64,000 bases of DNA from assembly GCA_039720395.1 (NCBI GenBank), contig CM077828.1:29942069-30006068 (forward strand), in the 5' to 3' direction. Shown one piece after another: positions 32,209 to 42,242 of this stretch. The position numbers were made by a program, and so were the translations under genes. The notes under the pieces were generated by a model, which saw only the letters and a list, made by a program, of their open reading frames with translations, was not told where the DNA came from and made no database searches. Source of the DNA: Liquidambar formosana (taxonomy: Eukaryota; Streptophyta; Magnoliopsida; Saxifragales; Altingiaceae). The stretch's first letter is position 1. The number at the start of each line of letters is the position of its first letter.

Positions 32209-33287
32209 CAGTCTTCTCTGGGTTTATCATGGGCGTTATAGTAGGCTGAAGGTCTAGACACCCCTTTAATTAAAAGAGAGAGGAAAAAAAAAAAACATAG
32301 CAAATGTAGTTGGGGATTGAAAATTACCATAGTGATCTAATAAGGACCAATTTCATGGTTTCATTTTGACACCTAGGAATTGAATTACATGGTCTTTTGA
32401 ATCAAGATTTATTTCTTAATGATTTGGAATGGTGAAATTTTATGTTACAGAATGCAGAAGATAATGAGTATTTGGATGGGGTGGAACCATCGCTGGAGTT
32501 CATCATAATGGAGAAGCATGTGAATTTATTGGGAGGCATCTCATGTCGCTGGAGCAATGTTCTTTCTATACTTAATTTCATCAAATTTTTGAGGGAGAGA
32601 TGTCTTTCCCCCGGTAAATTCATTGACAGTATCAAAGATGGAAGATGGCTAGCTAAGGACATCGTGTGGCGACAGGTCTCCAGTTGGATCCGTTCTGTAT
32701 GATAAGGTATGGAGAGCTGCATCACAAATCAGTGACATCCCCTTCATTGATAAAGATTACTATGGTGAGGAAATCCTTTGCTATAAAATCGAAGTCGAGT
32801 TGCTCGGTGTGCTGATTCGCTTCAATCAAAACTTTCAGCTTCTTGTTGATTGCTTGAAATCTCCAGCATGCTCAACTTCTTTGAAAGCCGACGCAGTTCT
32901 CTTGCTACTGGAATGCATGCGCCATTCAAAATCCTCCGAAAAAATTGTTAAAGCACTAAAAGATAAGAAAATTTTAAAGACAGATATCGGCTAGAAGTTT
33001 CCAGGTGAATGTTTCCTGTTTGATCCTGAATGGGGCAGCCTTCTGAAGGTATTCAACGGTTTCCCACTTATTGATCAAAACTTCTATGGAAGCAACATCC
33101 TCTCATACAAAGAGGAGTTGAGGCGAAAAGGGGTACTGGTGGATTTTGAGGAGGCGACCAAAGCTTTTGGCCGTGGAACATCTATGCACCCGAATTCCAT
33201 CTCCCAAACTCATCGCCATAAAACAATGACACCACATTCCTAGTTTAACGCGCTGCAGAGTTGAAATATAGGATGGCAAAGACTGAC

Positions 33288-35457
33288 CTCATGTAGCCTT
33301 GATTCCAATACACTTCGCTTTAGCTTCAACTCCTCAAATTCCCTAGATAATTTTGAATCCATAACATTCTTCACCAACTTCAAATCCTCCACATCCTCGT
33401 TTGGTCTTGACTCCACATTAGGATCCTTAGAGAAAGATTAATTACCCATTAGGATCCTTATCACTATTCAAGTTTGGCCAATTGCAAAGGGAAAGTATTC
33501 TGTTATATATTGGGTTTTTAACTTGAAATAGGATTCCCAACTTTTAAGTACCATGAAAAATAAGACTACCATTGTCAGGTAACAAAGTGAAAAATCTATG
33601 ATAGAAGTAAAACATGTATAATCAGAAAATATAGCACAGCTAGTGGGATCTCAAAGTGGAATTCCAGCCTTGATTCAGAATTCAGATTATCATCGTACAT
33701 GCCTAAATTAATCATTACAGCAAAAATAGATAAGAATGAACATAGTATGCAGCATTTTTATCCGTAAAATTGAATGAAAAAAACTAGATACCAGAATGAT
33801 TTAGATTTTCTCCATCTCTTAAAATTGAAGGTTAGACAAGTGTAACATCTAGACACACACCCAACCCCAACACTCGTACTCAAGTCCATGTAACATAGTT
33901 GTGAGCATAAGGTCTAGCTGGGTGCTAATGAGGCTCCATAAGTTCATTAGAGGCAACAAATGCATAAGCTAATTTGTGATTTCTGTGACTATAACTAGTC
34001 CGTAAAACATATGTTATTAAATTTATCATTCATTCACTTTTTATTTTTTAGTTTCATTAGTGGTTGAAATATCATCACTAAAATTTTTTTGTAATATATC
34101 TATGTCAAACATAATCATAGGAGTTTTATGCATGAAAAATTATGTATGCCATTGATTTCACACGCTAAGATCCAGATGGTCTTCTTATTGCCATATAATG
34201 TAGGTCCTGTGAGTATGAACAGCTTCATCAGCTTTTCCATACATTCAAACTATACTTAAACTTCTACAACTTCTGCCTTCTTTTACCTCTTGTAATGTTG
34301 GGGGAGTTTTCCACTTTCATGACAGAATGAAGTCTACACTGAGGGTCACAGTTTAAAGCATGATCTGTATTGTCTGGGACATCAAGCTTGGAAGCCATCA
34401 AAACATTTTCTTGCTTCCTCAATCTACAACATTTCGAATTTCTCTGCAGCCCGGCCTCTAGTGTTTGCAAACTGCCTCACACACACTCCTTACTGCTCAG
34501 ATCACAAGTTCCCATTACACGTGTCCGAACTATCTGAATGAACTCCTTTACTTTATCACTGGCTGAGGCTAGGAAAAATCTATAGACAGGAGAGAAGCAT
34601 CTTATAGTCTCTTGTGGAAGGACTGAGCCACGAGAGCAAGATATCAGCAAATCGTAATGCCTAATTTATTGTCGGTTTGTTAATAACAATTTAGTACGGT
34701 CTCTCCCCTTCATTGATTAACTTTGTTTTCCTCCATTGAGTCCATTGCCAGTCCTTGATAACAATTACATTTCCCTTTTATTGATCAGTTAAAAAATACC
34801 TCAAATGCAGACTTCTGATTCAACTGTCTTAGTGTTTCCCGATTAATCTCACAATCATCCTTTAAATGTACTTAACTTTCTATATTTACCACAATCATCA
34901 TCTGAAATTCTGAACATAGCAGGTCTAAGCCTTGAAGGTGGCATCACGATGTAGATACATATAAATAAGAGAGAAATAATGCACAATTGGACATGAAACA
35001 GAGTGAATGAGGCATATACCAGTGAAATCACATCTTTCATTTGGCCTAACTATGCCTGCGTTGGGCCACACACAGTATTTCTTTGGAGATGTAGTCTTCA
35101 CCTGCCAATATGATTCAAAATTATATAGCCACCTAGCCAGACAACAATCTCCTTTAACAAACCAATGTTTCTTCGCTTTAACATCCTTTGCACAAGTATT
35201 GTAGTAGGTTTAGTTGTATAGGTATTTGAATCGTAGGATACTAGGATGTAATAGAATATTATAAAAAATATAATTTTTCCTAGTCATATATTATGATTAT
35301 ACTATGATGAGAGAGAGTACAAAAAAGGCTTAGACATCCTAGAGCTGAAAAAATCACAGCATGATCCAAGCAAGAAATGACTGTACCTTGAAAGCAACGT
35401 ATCGATCAGAATTGTTGACAAGTTGAATCGAGCATGAACTTTGTTTCCTCACCTCAA
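33288..35457 (-). pseudogene. Captured fragment of a VAP27/MSP-domain (vesicle-associated protein 2-like) gene
   Basis: On the - strand, exon 35457-35387 encodes EVRKQSSCSIQLVNNSDRYV and AFK, and exon 35101-35020 encodes VKTTSPKKYCVWPNAGIVRP and NERCDFT; both have AG/GT borders and their phases agree. Together they are the conserved core of the MSP domain of plant VAP27 proteins, which anchor the ER to the cytoskeleton and other membranes through FFAT motifs. Two later exons, 34859-34800 (DDCEINRETLRQLNQKSAFE) and 33425-33288 (46 residues, charged, coiled-coil-like, ending KLKRSVLESRLHE), join in phase and would fit the coiled-coil part. The N-terminal exon, the middle of the MSP domain and the membrane anchor are not seen, so this is a non-functional fragment. 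Confidence 0.8.
34264..34592 (-). other. Exon-like open stretch inside the captured block
   Basis: On the - strand a frame of about 109 codons is open except for one TGA near 34475 that could derive from CGA. Its second half (LRKQENVLMASKLDVPDNTD onward, ending GKRRQKL) has coding-like composition. It lies between two VAP27-like exons but resembles no part of that family that I know. It may be an exon of a third captured gene or chance. Confidence 0.3.
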
Positions 35458-36493
35458 CTAGAGAGAGAGATGGAGAGAGAGAGACAGAGAGAGAGAGATA
35501 CAGACACAGAGGCAGAGCATAAACGTTAGACTTCGCTGTTATCAATTTATGAGACAAACACAACGTGATATAATAAAACACAGAATACATGAATTTAAAT
35601 AATTATTTATTGTATTTTCCTCAATAGATCACCAGAACATTATCAATAGGCGTAACAATGAACAGAAAACAAGGGCACATTTATTTCCATGTACGTACAT
35701 ACAAACTTGAGTTCTCGTGGTTGAATCTCCAAGAGGTCCAGTACTCATGATTCTTCTACACAAGAAACCACGCCTTTATAGTTAGCTTAACACCGTAAAC
35801 AACATTTGCTAAATTCCATATCTCATAAATTGCATATTCAAAGAGATATATTAAACCAAATATTAAATGAAAAAACCCATGCTCGTAACCCTACGATACT
35901 AAACTTCACCAAGGAGTGAGAAAACAAAGAAAAGTCGACAATAACCACCTCACTTTCTTTAATGTTCTGAGGATAAACGCTAAGTGAACTACTATAATCC
36001 ATTCAATTTCATCCCGAACACACCCTGTCTGATCCAAATCAAAATATGGCGCATGTGGACATCCCATAAAAATTGAATGGCCCCATTTTTATATGTTTTT
36101 GGGTACAATTTCTGAGTGTAAATGCCGTGTAAACTACAGTAATCCAGTCAAATTTCAACGCAATAGAAGTGCAGGAGCAGCAGCTCTGCAGCTCTGCAAC
36201 TCCCCTGTAATCTCCCCTGTTTTGCTCCATTTCTTAATAGAAAAAATTCTGCTCTTGCATTTCTCTATTCTTGCTTTTCCTTTGTCAAATTCCACTTTGT
36301 TTCGGCTGTCCCCAACTGTTTAGTGGCTGCAATATTCTTTTTACAAATATATAACCACCTTAAATTTTTGTCAGTTAATGTAATCTATTAGTAGTTAACG
36401 TGGAAGAAATAATGTTTCAAGGTTGCAGACGAGGAAAGTTACATCTTATTTTCCAGGGGGAACTCTAATGCTTGATTTTCTAACAAACTCCAG

Positions 36494-36562
36494 GCACTCC
36501 CTACTGGTCGTGAGGTTGCTATTATGATATTCATGGCTTACCTTTCATATATGCTAGCCGAA
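36494..36562 (+). pseudogene. Captured exon of an NHX-type Na+/H+ exchanger
   Basis: AG precedes 36494 and GT follows 36562. The 69-bp exon is phase 0 and encodes ALPTGREVAIMIFMAYLSYM followed by LAE. This matches the transmembrane exon of vacuolar NHX antiporters (REVA..M.MAYLSYMLAE, then LF in the next exon), including the exon end. No neighbouring NHX exon is found on either side, so it is a single-exon relic. Confidence 0.75.
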
Positions 36563-37674
36563 GTAAGATTTCTTCAACTTGTGGCCATGCAAGCGTTATC
36601 GATCCAACAAATCCTGCCATCCCTGCCCTCTCCGGCCATGATTGACCCTTGAAACAGCTCGCTCCACTTCCACCATGATGCTTAATCTATCGCAAAGTCA
36701 TGCATTGAAGCCTAATGACTAAAGAGGTTGCTGCCATAATTTAAGATTGCATCGAGGAAATCAGAGACTCAGTAAATAATAGCAACCACCAGTCCACCAC
36801 CTCAATATTACTCCTGTCACCGCAACCCAAAGCCCTATAATTCCACCACTTACATCACATATACTTTTTCCTCTTCTCCATTCGAACCTCTATTTTCTCC
36901 ATTATTGTACCCACCCAAGCCCCTCCATCATGCATCATCACCTCTTTTCCATCTATAGCGAATTTTCTAAATCTGTCATTTCGGTTGAGCTTTCAAGAGC
37001 TTACATGTAAACTCTTGCCATCAAGAGTTGATAAAATTAGAATACGTAAACTCTTGCCGCCAAGAGTTAATAAAAATAGTATATTTTCAGCTCTTCAAGG
37101 TTTTAAGAGAAATATAGAAAGTTTTTACTAAAACTATCTGCCTTCCCTACTAGAAAACACCTATTTTAAATAACTTTACAGAAGAGTAAAACCAAGCAAC
37201 CTTTTAATCAACTTTGAAATGTCCATTGCCATCTAAATTCTCCCTTTAATTTTTGGCCGACGTGAAAATCAATTAATGGCTATTGACAGCCTAAACGGAA
37301 CCGGACCCACACCACCTCAACCTACAGAGCCGTTTGTGGTTGGCGCCAACCCAAACGAACCAAGCGACGTGGCCAAATTTAAACGGTCCAGGCCATTTGA
37401 ATGTTGACTAGTCGCCGAGGACTTCTCCTCCGGCGAAACCACGGCGGCTCAGCTGCCTGATAAGGTTGCTTGGTTTTATAAATTAATGAGTAGGGGTCAT
37501 TATCTTCCATTGGAAAAGAAAATGTAATGTTATTTTTGGCTTGTTACAGACAGCTAAAAAGCACGCCAAATAAATTTCCTCCAGATCTTAAGAATTGCAT
37601 TCGTGCAGTGAAGTGGCTGCGGACTCGCCTTTGTGAAGTCAACGCTTGTGAAGTCACAAATCAGAGTATGCAAA

Positions 37675-38494
37675 GGGTAATGCCACTTTTCCCACACTCA
37701 AACCCTGCACTTTGTCATACTATATGTGTATTTAGTAGGGGTGGTCACGGGTCGGGTGGGTGCGGGTTTGGGGTTCATCCGTCACCCGCCCACATCTTGA
37801 CGGGTGAACTAAATTCACACCCACTTTCCGCCCACACAGGCGAGCGGTTTTGACCCACATAACACATCTGGTTGTGGGTGGATTGCGGGTGGGTCTACGG
37901 GTTGGGATTTTAGTTGGATTTTGTTGGGTTTTTTCCCAATTTTTTTTTTCCCTCCTTAATTTGGCCATACCATTTTATATCTTAAAAACACAAAAAGAAA
38001 AAGAAGACAAAGGGATAAATAATTCAAGACATATGTTGATTATATATATAGATAGAAAGAGGGAGAAAGAGCACGAACAGTAAAATAAAAATTATAAAAC
38101 ATATATTGATACTTAAAAAAGAAATAAAAGTCAAGAATCGATAATATACCATCACATGTAACATGTATAATTTAATAAGTATGAAAATATGCGGGTGGGT
38201 GGGTTTGAATCGGTTTTTTCCTTTCAAAACCGCGAACCACCCACGAAACCGCAAAAAAATAAAATCCTAAACCACTACCCACCCACTTCATCGGTTGAAT
38301 CCGCCCAATGCCTTCGGATAGAGTCGGATTGGGCGGTTTTCGCGGGCCGAGCGGATCCATGAGCACCCCTAGTATTTAGGAGGGTAAAATCATGGGACTC
38401 ATTGAAATAATTAAATCTTAAAAATTGAAATTTTCCTAAATACACATAATAAAATAGATTATAGGATAAAATATGAGGCAAAATAGGATTATTC
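37675..38494. mobile_element. MITE with GGGTAATGC ends behind copy D, interrupted
   Basis: Diverged counterpart of the MITE at 12809-12989: it begins GGGTAATGCCACTTTTCCC and ends near AAATAGGATTATTC. It is split by the hAT MITE at 37736-38371. Confidence 0.6.
37736..38371. mobile_element. hAT-type MITE, 636 bp
   Basis: The ends TAGGGGTGGTC and GAGCACCCCTA are inverted repeats, flanked by a perfect 8-bp duplication GTATTTAG (37728-37735 and 38372-38379). Both features are typical of hAT. The interior has G- and C-rich arms (GGGTCGGGTGGGTGCGGG and its inverse near 38190-38350) and an AT-rich middle. The site is empty behind copy B (TGTGTATTTAGGAGG). No transposase frame is seen. Confidence 0.87.
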
Positions 38495-39311
38495 ATATAG
38501 AAATTAGTAATTGAACACATGCGACGTGTGTGCATAATACTGTGCTCCGTATTAAAGAAAAGATAAACATATAAATGACAAAAAATCAAATTAGAATATG
38601 CAAATTAATCACTCGAACTTGCTCTGAAATTGTTTGTTACATATCTTGAAATGCTGTATCTCTTGGTTTTCATGCCTAAAAATTTGTACAACGAAACGCC
38701 TATTAAAAAGTATGCGACATGTTTTGTTCTGACCTTTTTTTTTTCTTAATTATCACCTATACCTTGTGGGCAATTGGGCAAGTTACCACATAATAATATG
38801 TCGATATCACACTCTTGTAACACTCTATATAAGCATATTTTGAAAATCAAAGGTTTCTCTTTGGACATGAATAAGATTTTGCCACCTGGCGATTCTCACA
38901 TGGAGGTGGAACTTTGGCCCTTCTATCATGAGAGAAGACTGAGGGACGAATAAGTGCCCTAAAGGTCTTTCAAATCAGTCTCCCACAGTCCGGTACAAAG
39001 CTGAAGTCTTTTCCTTTTAATCATGGTCGTCTTTTATAGGTTCTCTTTCCCACTTTCTTTTGCTTCCTCTGCAAGAATGTTAAGGGAAACAGGATTCCAT
39101 CCTTTGAAGCCCATTCCCAGGCCAGAGGATTAAAAAAGGCCGTGCTCCACGGCCCCACCTCCTGACACATGCACACATATCATCCCCTCTCATTCTCTCT
39201 CTCTCTCTCTCTCTCTCGCTAAAATCACTCCAAGACTACATGGCGTGGAGCTCGAGGACATTTTTGCTAACAAAGAAAATATTATATATTTGATAATGGC
39301 CTTTGGTTTCC

Positions 39312-40109
39312 GGGCATGTCTAGTAAAATCTTGAATTATTTATGTTAGGGTATTAATGATTTGATTTGGTTCGATTTTAGGAGAAATTTCAAATCAAACC
39401 ATTATACTTCGATTTTGTTCTTTCAAAATCAAAATCAAATCATATTATAAAAAAATCAAACTAAACTAAATCATTATATTTCGGTTTGATTCGGTTTGAT
39501 TTCGGTTTTAACCTATCAAGTAACAACAAATAATTGAAAATAAAAAAAATGACATGCCAAATTCCAAATAAAAACATTTTTAATAAAAACATTACATTAG
39601 TAACTAAAAAAAACAAACATTGTATCAAAATAGAAACATATTGACATATATCAATATGTCAATATCATCCATAACATTAATACACACAACATTAATAGCT
39701 AGTTTAATACATGCCAATCTAAAAAAGGGAAAACAATAAGAAATTTAAAATCAACAAAAACAAGCCCATTACCTATTTTACCCTTATTAAAATTGGGAAT
39801 TTACAAAGTTTAAGTTTATATATAAAATTATATATATATATTATATACGTTTTAGTTTTTTCGGTTTTTCGGTTTGGTTTGGTTTTTTAAAACTGAAAAC
39901 CAAAACCAAACCAATTGAGTTCGGTTTTCTAAAATTAAAACCATAACCAAACCTAATGATAAAAAAACCAAACCAAACCGCCCGGTTCGGTTTGGTTCTC
40001 GGTTTTAACCAAAACCATTAACACTCCTAATTTATGTGTAGGTCTCATCTTACATGGATGATCCAAGATTGTACTAGAGATGTCTAGTTATTAGAAAGGA
40101 TCCTCTCCC
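39312..40109. mobile_element. Small MULE-type MITE carrying a nested hAT element
   Basis: Flanked by a perfect 9-bp duplication TTGGTTTCC (39303-39311 and 40110-40118). Its arms (ATGTCTAGTAAAATCTTG after 39316 and the inverse CAAGATTGTACTAGAGAT near 40069) pair. Without the nested element it would be about 106 bp. The B-C spacer shows the empty site near 13988. Confidence 0.8.
39346..40029. mobile_element. Nested hAT-type MITE, 684 bp
   Basis: The ends TAGGGTATTAATG and CATTAACACTCCTA are inverted repeats, flanked by a perfect 8-bp duplication ATTTATGT (39338-39345 and 40030-40037). The interior has arms rich in CGGTTTGGTTTGGTTTT and its inverse. It lies inside the MULE MITE, so it is the younger of the two. 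Confidence 0.85.
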
Positions 40110-41035
40110 TTGGTTTCCTTTCCCAAGTACTGATTTTTTCCACAACCAAACCTGATGGAAATGATGATTCCATTTTATTATCATTCTCATTTTATTCCCA
40201 TCTTTATTTTATTTTCTTTTCATTTCATTCACACCAACCATACACAATCTAGGTTTTTTTTTCCTAGGATAAGTTTCCTCTGCAAAAACGTCATCCTTTA
40301 GAATCAATTATCTCCTATAAATGTGTTCTGTTTGAACCCACCAGAGAAAGATTGTCTTAAGAATTAAAATTAAAAAATTGATTAGCATGCTGTGGCTCCA
40401 CTCCACTACCAACGCCAAACTATAAATTGAATTTTGAAACAAATTTGGGTGCAATTGGAACCTCAAGTCTGGACTATTGTGGCTAAAATTGTTAAATCAT
40501 ACTCTCAATTTTGGTGGGTTCAAGGCAAACATGTTTTTTGATAAGCAAAAAAAATGTAGAAGGGGAGGCCCCTACTCACATCTTGATTCAAGTAGGCCTA
40601 TTTCATTTTACTAAGCCAATCGCAGTCATAGGTGAGTGTACCCCCCACTTAGCCATAACAATTAAAAAAAAAAAAAAAGAGAAAAAAAAAAAAGGGTTTA
40701 ATGTACCCCCAAAGGCTTAATGGGGAAGGAAGCAGTGTCATACTGGTGATCTAAAATCTAAAGTGCCTATTCCAAGTTTGATCCTAAGACCTACTAGCCA
40801 TCAAACCCTTTCAAGAGTGATTAAAGTCATCATTTCTCCTCCACAGCTTTAGTAGTATAGTGATATTTCTCCATATACTACTAAGACTTGATTTATTTAT
40901 TTATTTTATTTATTTTTTCTTTTGGAATTTGAGGATGAATCCTTTATCTTGTTTTCTATCTAATGAGGTCATTGTGATTAAATCATTGGATAACTCGAAT
41001 TAGAATTAGAGGTAAATCGTAGATGTGTATAATAA

Positions 41036-41445
41036 GAGTGAGGCTATTGCCACCACATAAAGTACTCAAAGCCCCCCTTTAGTTTACACTTTTTGAGGTT
41101 TTATGAAAAATATAAAAGGTTTTTACGAAAATTAATAGCATTGTTCACTAGAAAACATCATTCTGAACAACTTTGTAGAAGAAATTTTTTCCAAAATCTA
41201 TCATTTAAGTAGACTTTTTGGCCATTTACAATCTCTATTTCATTTTCCATGAAAAATTGTAAAAAAGTCTACCTAAATGACAGATTTTGGAAAAACTCTC
41301 TTCTACAAAGTTGTTCGGAATGATGTTTTTTAGTAGACTATGTGATTAGTTTTCATAAATTTTTTATATATTTTTCATAAAACCTTAAAAATGTAAATTA
41401 AATGGGGGGCTTAGAATATTTTATATGGTGGCAATAGCCTGGCCC
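41036..41445. mobile_element. Foldback MULE-type MITE, 410 bp
   Basis: The ends GAGTGAGGCTATTGCCACCA and TGGTGGCAATAGCCTGGCCC are inverted repeats, flanked by a perfect 9-bp duplication GTATAATAA (41027-41035 and 41446-41454). The arms keep pairing inward (GCCCCCC against GGGGGGC, AACAACTTTGTAGAAGA against TCTTCTACAAAGTTGTT), so almost the whole element can fold. The B-C spacer lacks it (about 14868). Confidence 0.87.
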
Positions 41446-41869
41446 GTATAATAATTTCACAACACATACATCAGTAAGTCACAAATTTGCATAATAATGA
41501 AAATTTATAGATTTGCATAATAATGAAAATTTATACCCATACTTAAATTTAAGAATTAGTTATCAATTAATAGAAATATGTTTTATCAATCTTTACTATG
41601 CATAAAATCTCATGGTTAATGTTCCAACTAATACTCAATCAATACTCAATCATTTGCGCCACATCTTGCCATTGACTTGATTTATTTTAAACACAAATAA
41701 AATCAATAATTATCCTCCTCAAATCAATTAATGCACCAAACAATTCCCCACTAAGAATTGTTCCCAATAAAATGAATAATCAAACTCAAAGCAGTTCATT
41801 AGTTGGGGATAAAAAAGAGGCACAGGCTACCATTGGGATTATGAAATATTTGCCACCTATATTTTCCAC

Positions 41870-42242
41870 ACAATGGGAAAAGGTGACCCCAACGACTCGA
41901 GCAAGACTTGGGCGGACGAATCAACGTTTAAGGTCATCAAAAGTCCTCTCTCTCTCTTCTTTTTCGTACAAAGTCGAAATTTCTCTCTCTAGCTACTGGT
42001 TTCTTTACAGGTTCCCCTGTCACTTTCTTTTTATTTACTCCGTATTTTTTTTTGACTCTTCCTTTCGAAGCTTTACTTCTTCGTTAAGTTCCTATGTCAC
42101 ACTTCAGTCTACTTAAAGACTGAATACGTAGCAGAGCCTTCAATTGTTAGTACGCTGACAATATCTCTCCTTCTCTCTCTTCTCGATCTCTCGCTCTATA
42201 GATATTCACGTTTGGTTTGTGTAATCTGAGAAGGTTTCAGCA
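41870..42242 (+). promoter_or_regulatory. 5' flank and leader of copy E
   Basis: Nearly the same as 15263-15654 before copy C, including the CTCTCT-rich runs directly before the start codon. Upstream, 41772-41870 also matches C. No individual element can be assigned. Confidence 0.4.

Larger units (their letters stand above)
33177..37494. mobile_element. 4.3-kb foreign block in copy D with fragments of two unrelated genes
   Basis: Copy B reads GCCCGTGTTTTTAGGCAGAA directly into TCCATTATCTTCC here. In copy D a few bases of that sequence are lost and 4.3 kb of foreign DNA is inserted. The block carries exons of a VAP27-type gene on the - strand and one NHX-type exon on the + strand, with introns still present, so the capture was at DNA level. 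I see no terminal inverted repeats, no target duplication and no Helitron CTRR hairpin at the borders. It may be filler DNA from break repair, or an element whose ends were lost. The stretches 35458-36493 and 36563-37494 contain nothing else that I recognise. Confidence 0.7.
26266..37674 (+). pseudogene. Copy D: type 2 pseudogene split by a retrotransposon and a 4.3-kb block
   Basis: Exon 1 (26266-26424) is perfect and has its GT donor. Intron 1 (26425-32450) contains a whole Ty1/copia element. The next exon starts at 32451 (NAEDNEYLDGVEPSLEFII) and at about 32508 is fused to the middle of exon 3, at the same junction as in copy B. A net 23-bp deletion near 32545 is private to D and puts exon 3 back in its original frame until the GCTA insertion near 32650 leads to a stop at 32702. 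A TAG at 32992-32994 replaces a Tyr codon. Homology breaks at about 33176, where a foreign block begins, and resumes at about 37495 (TCATTATCTTCCATTGG), ending near 37640 as in B. The predicted product is about 135 aa: exon 1, the N-box and a piece of repeat region, without G1 or G2 boxes. Confidence 0.85.
38495..41771. other. Spacer between copies D and E
   Basis: No gene is seen. It aligns with the B-C spacer apart from the MITEs at 39312-40109 and 41036-41445. It includes (CT)n at 39186-39216 and A-rich tracts at 40661-40694. Confidence 0.65.

Noticed and set aside
33177..37494. Helitron as source of the chimeric block
   Set aside because: No TC start, no CTRR end with a hairpin and no A/T insertion point could be found at the borders; left open as a possibility but not called.
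37732..38366. Several overlapping frames on both strands behind copy D
   Set aside because: They lie inside the hAT MITE at 37736-38371 and derive from its G/C-rich arms.
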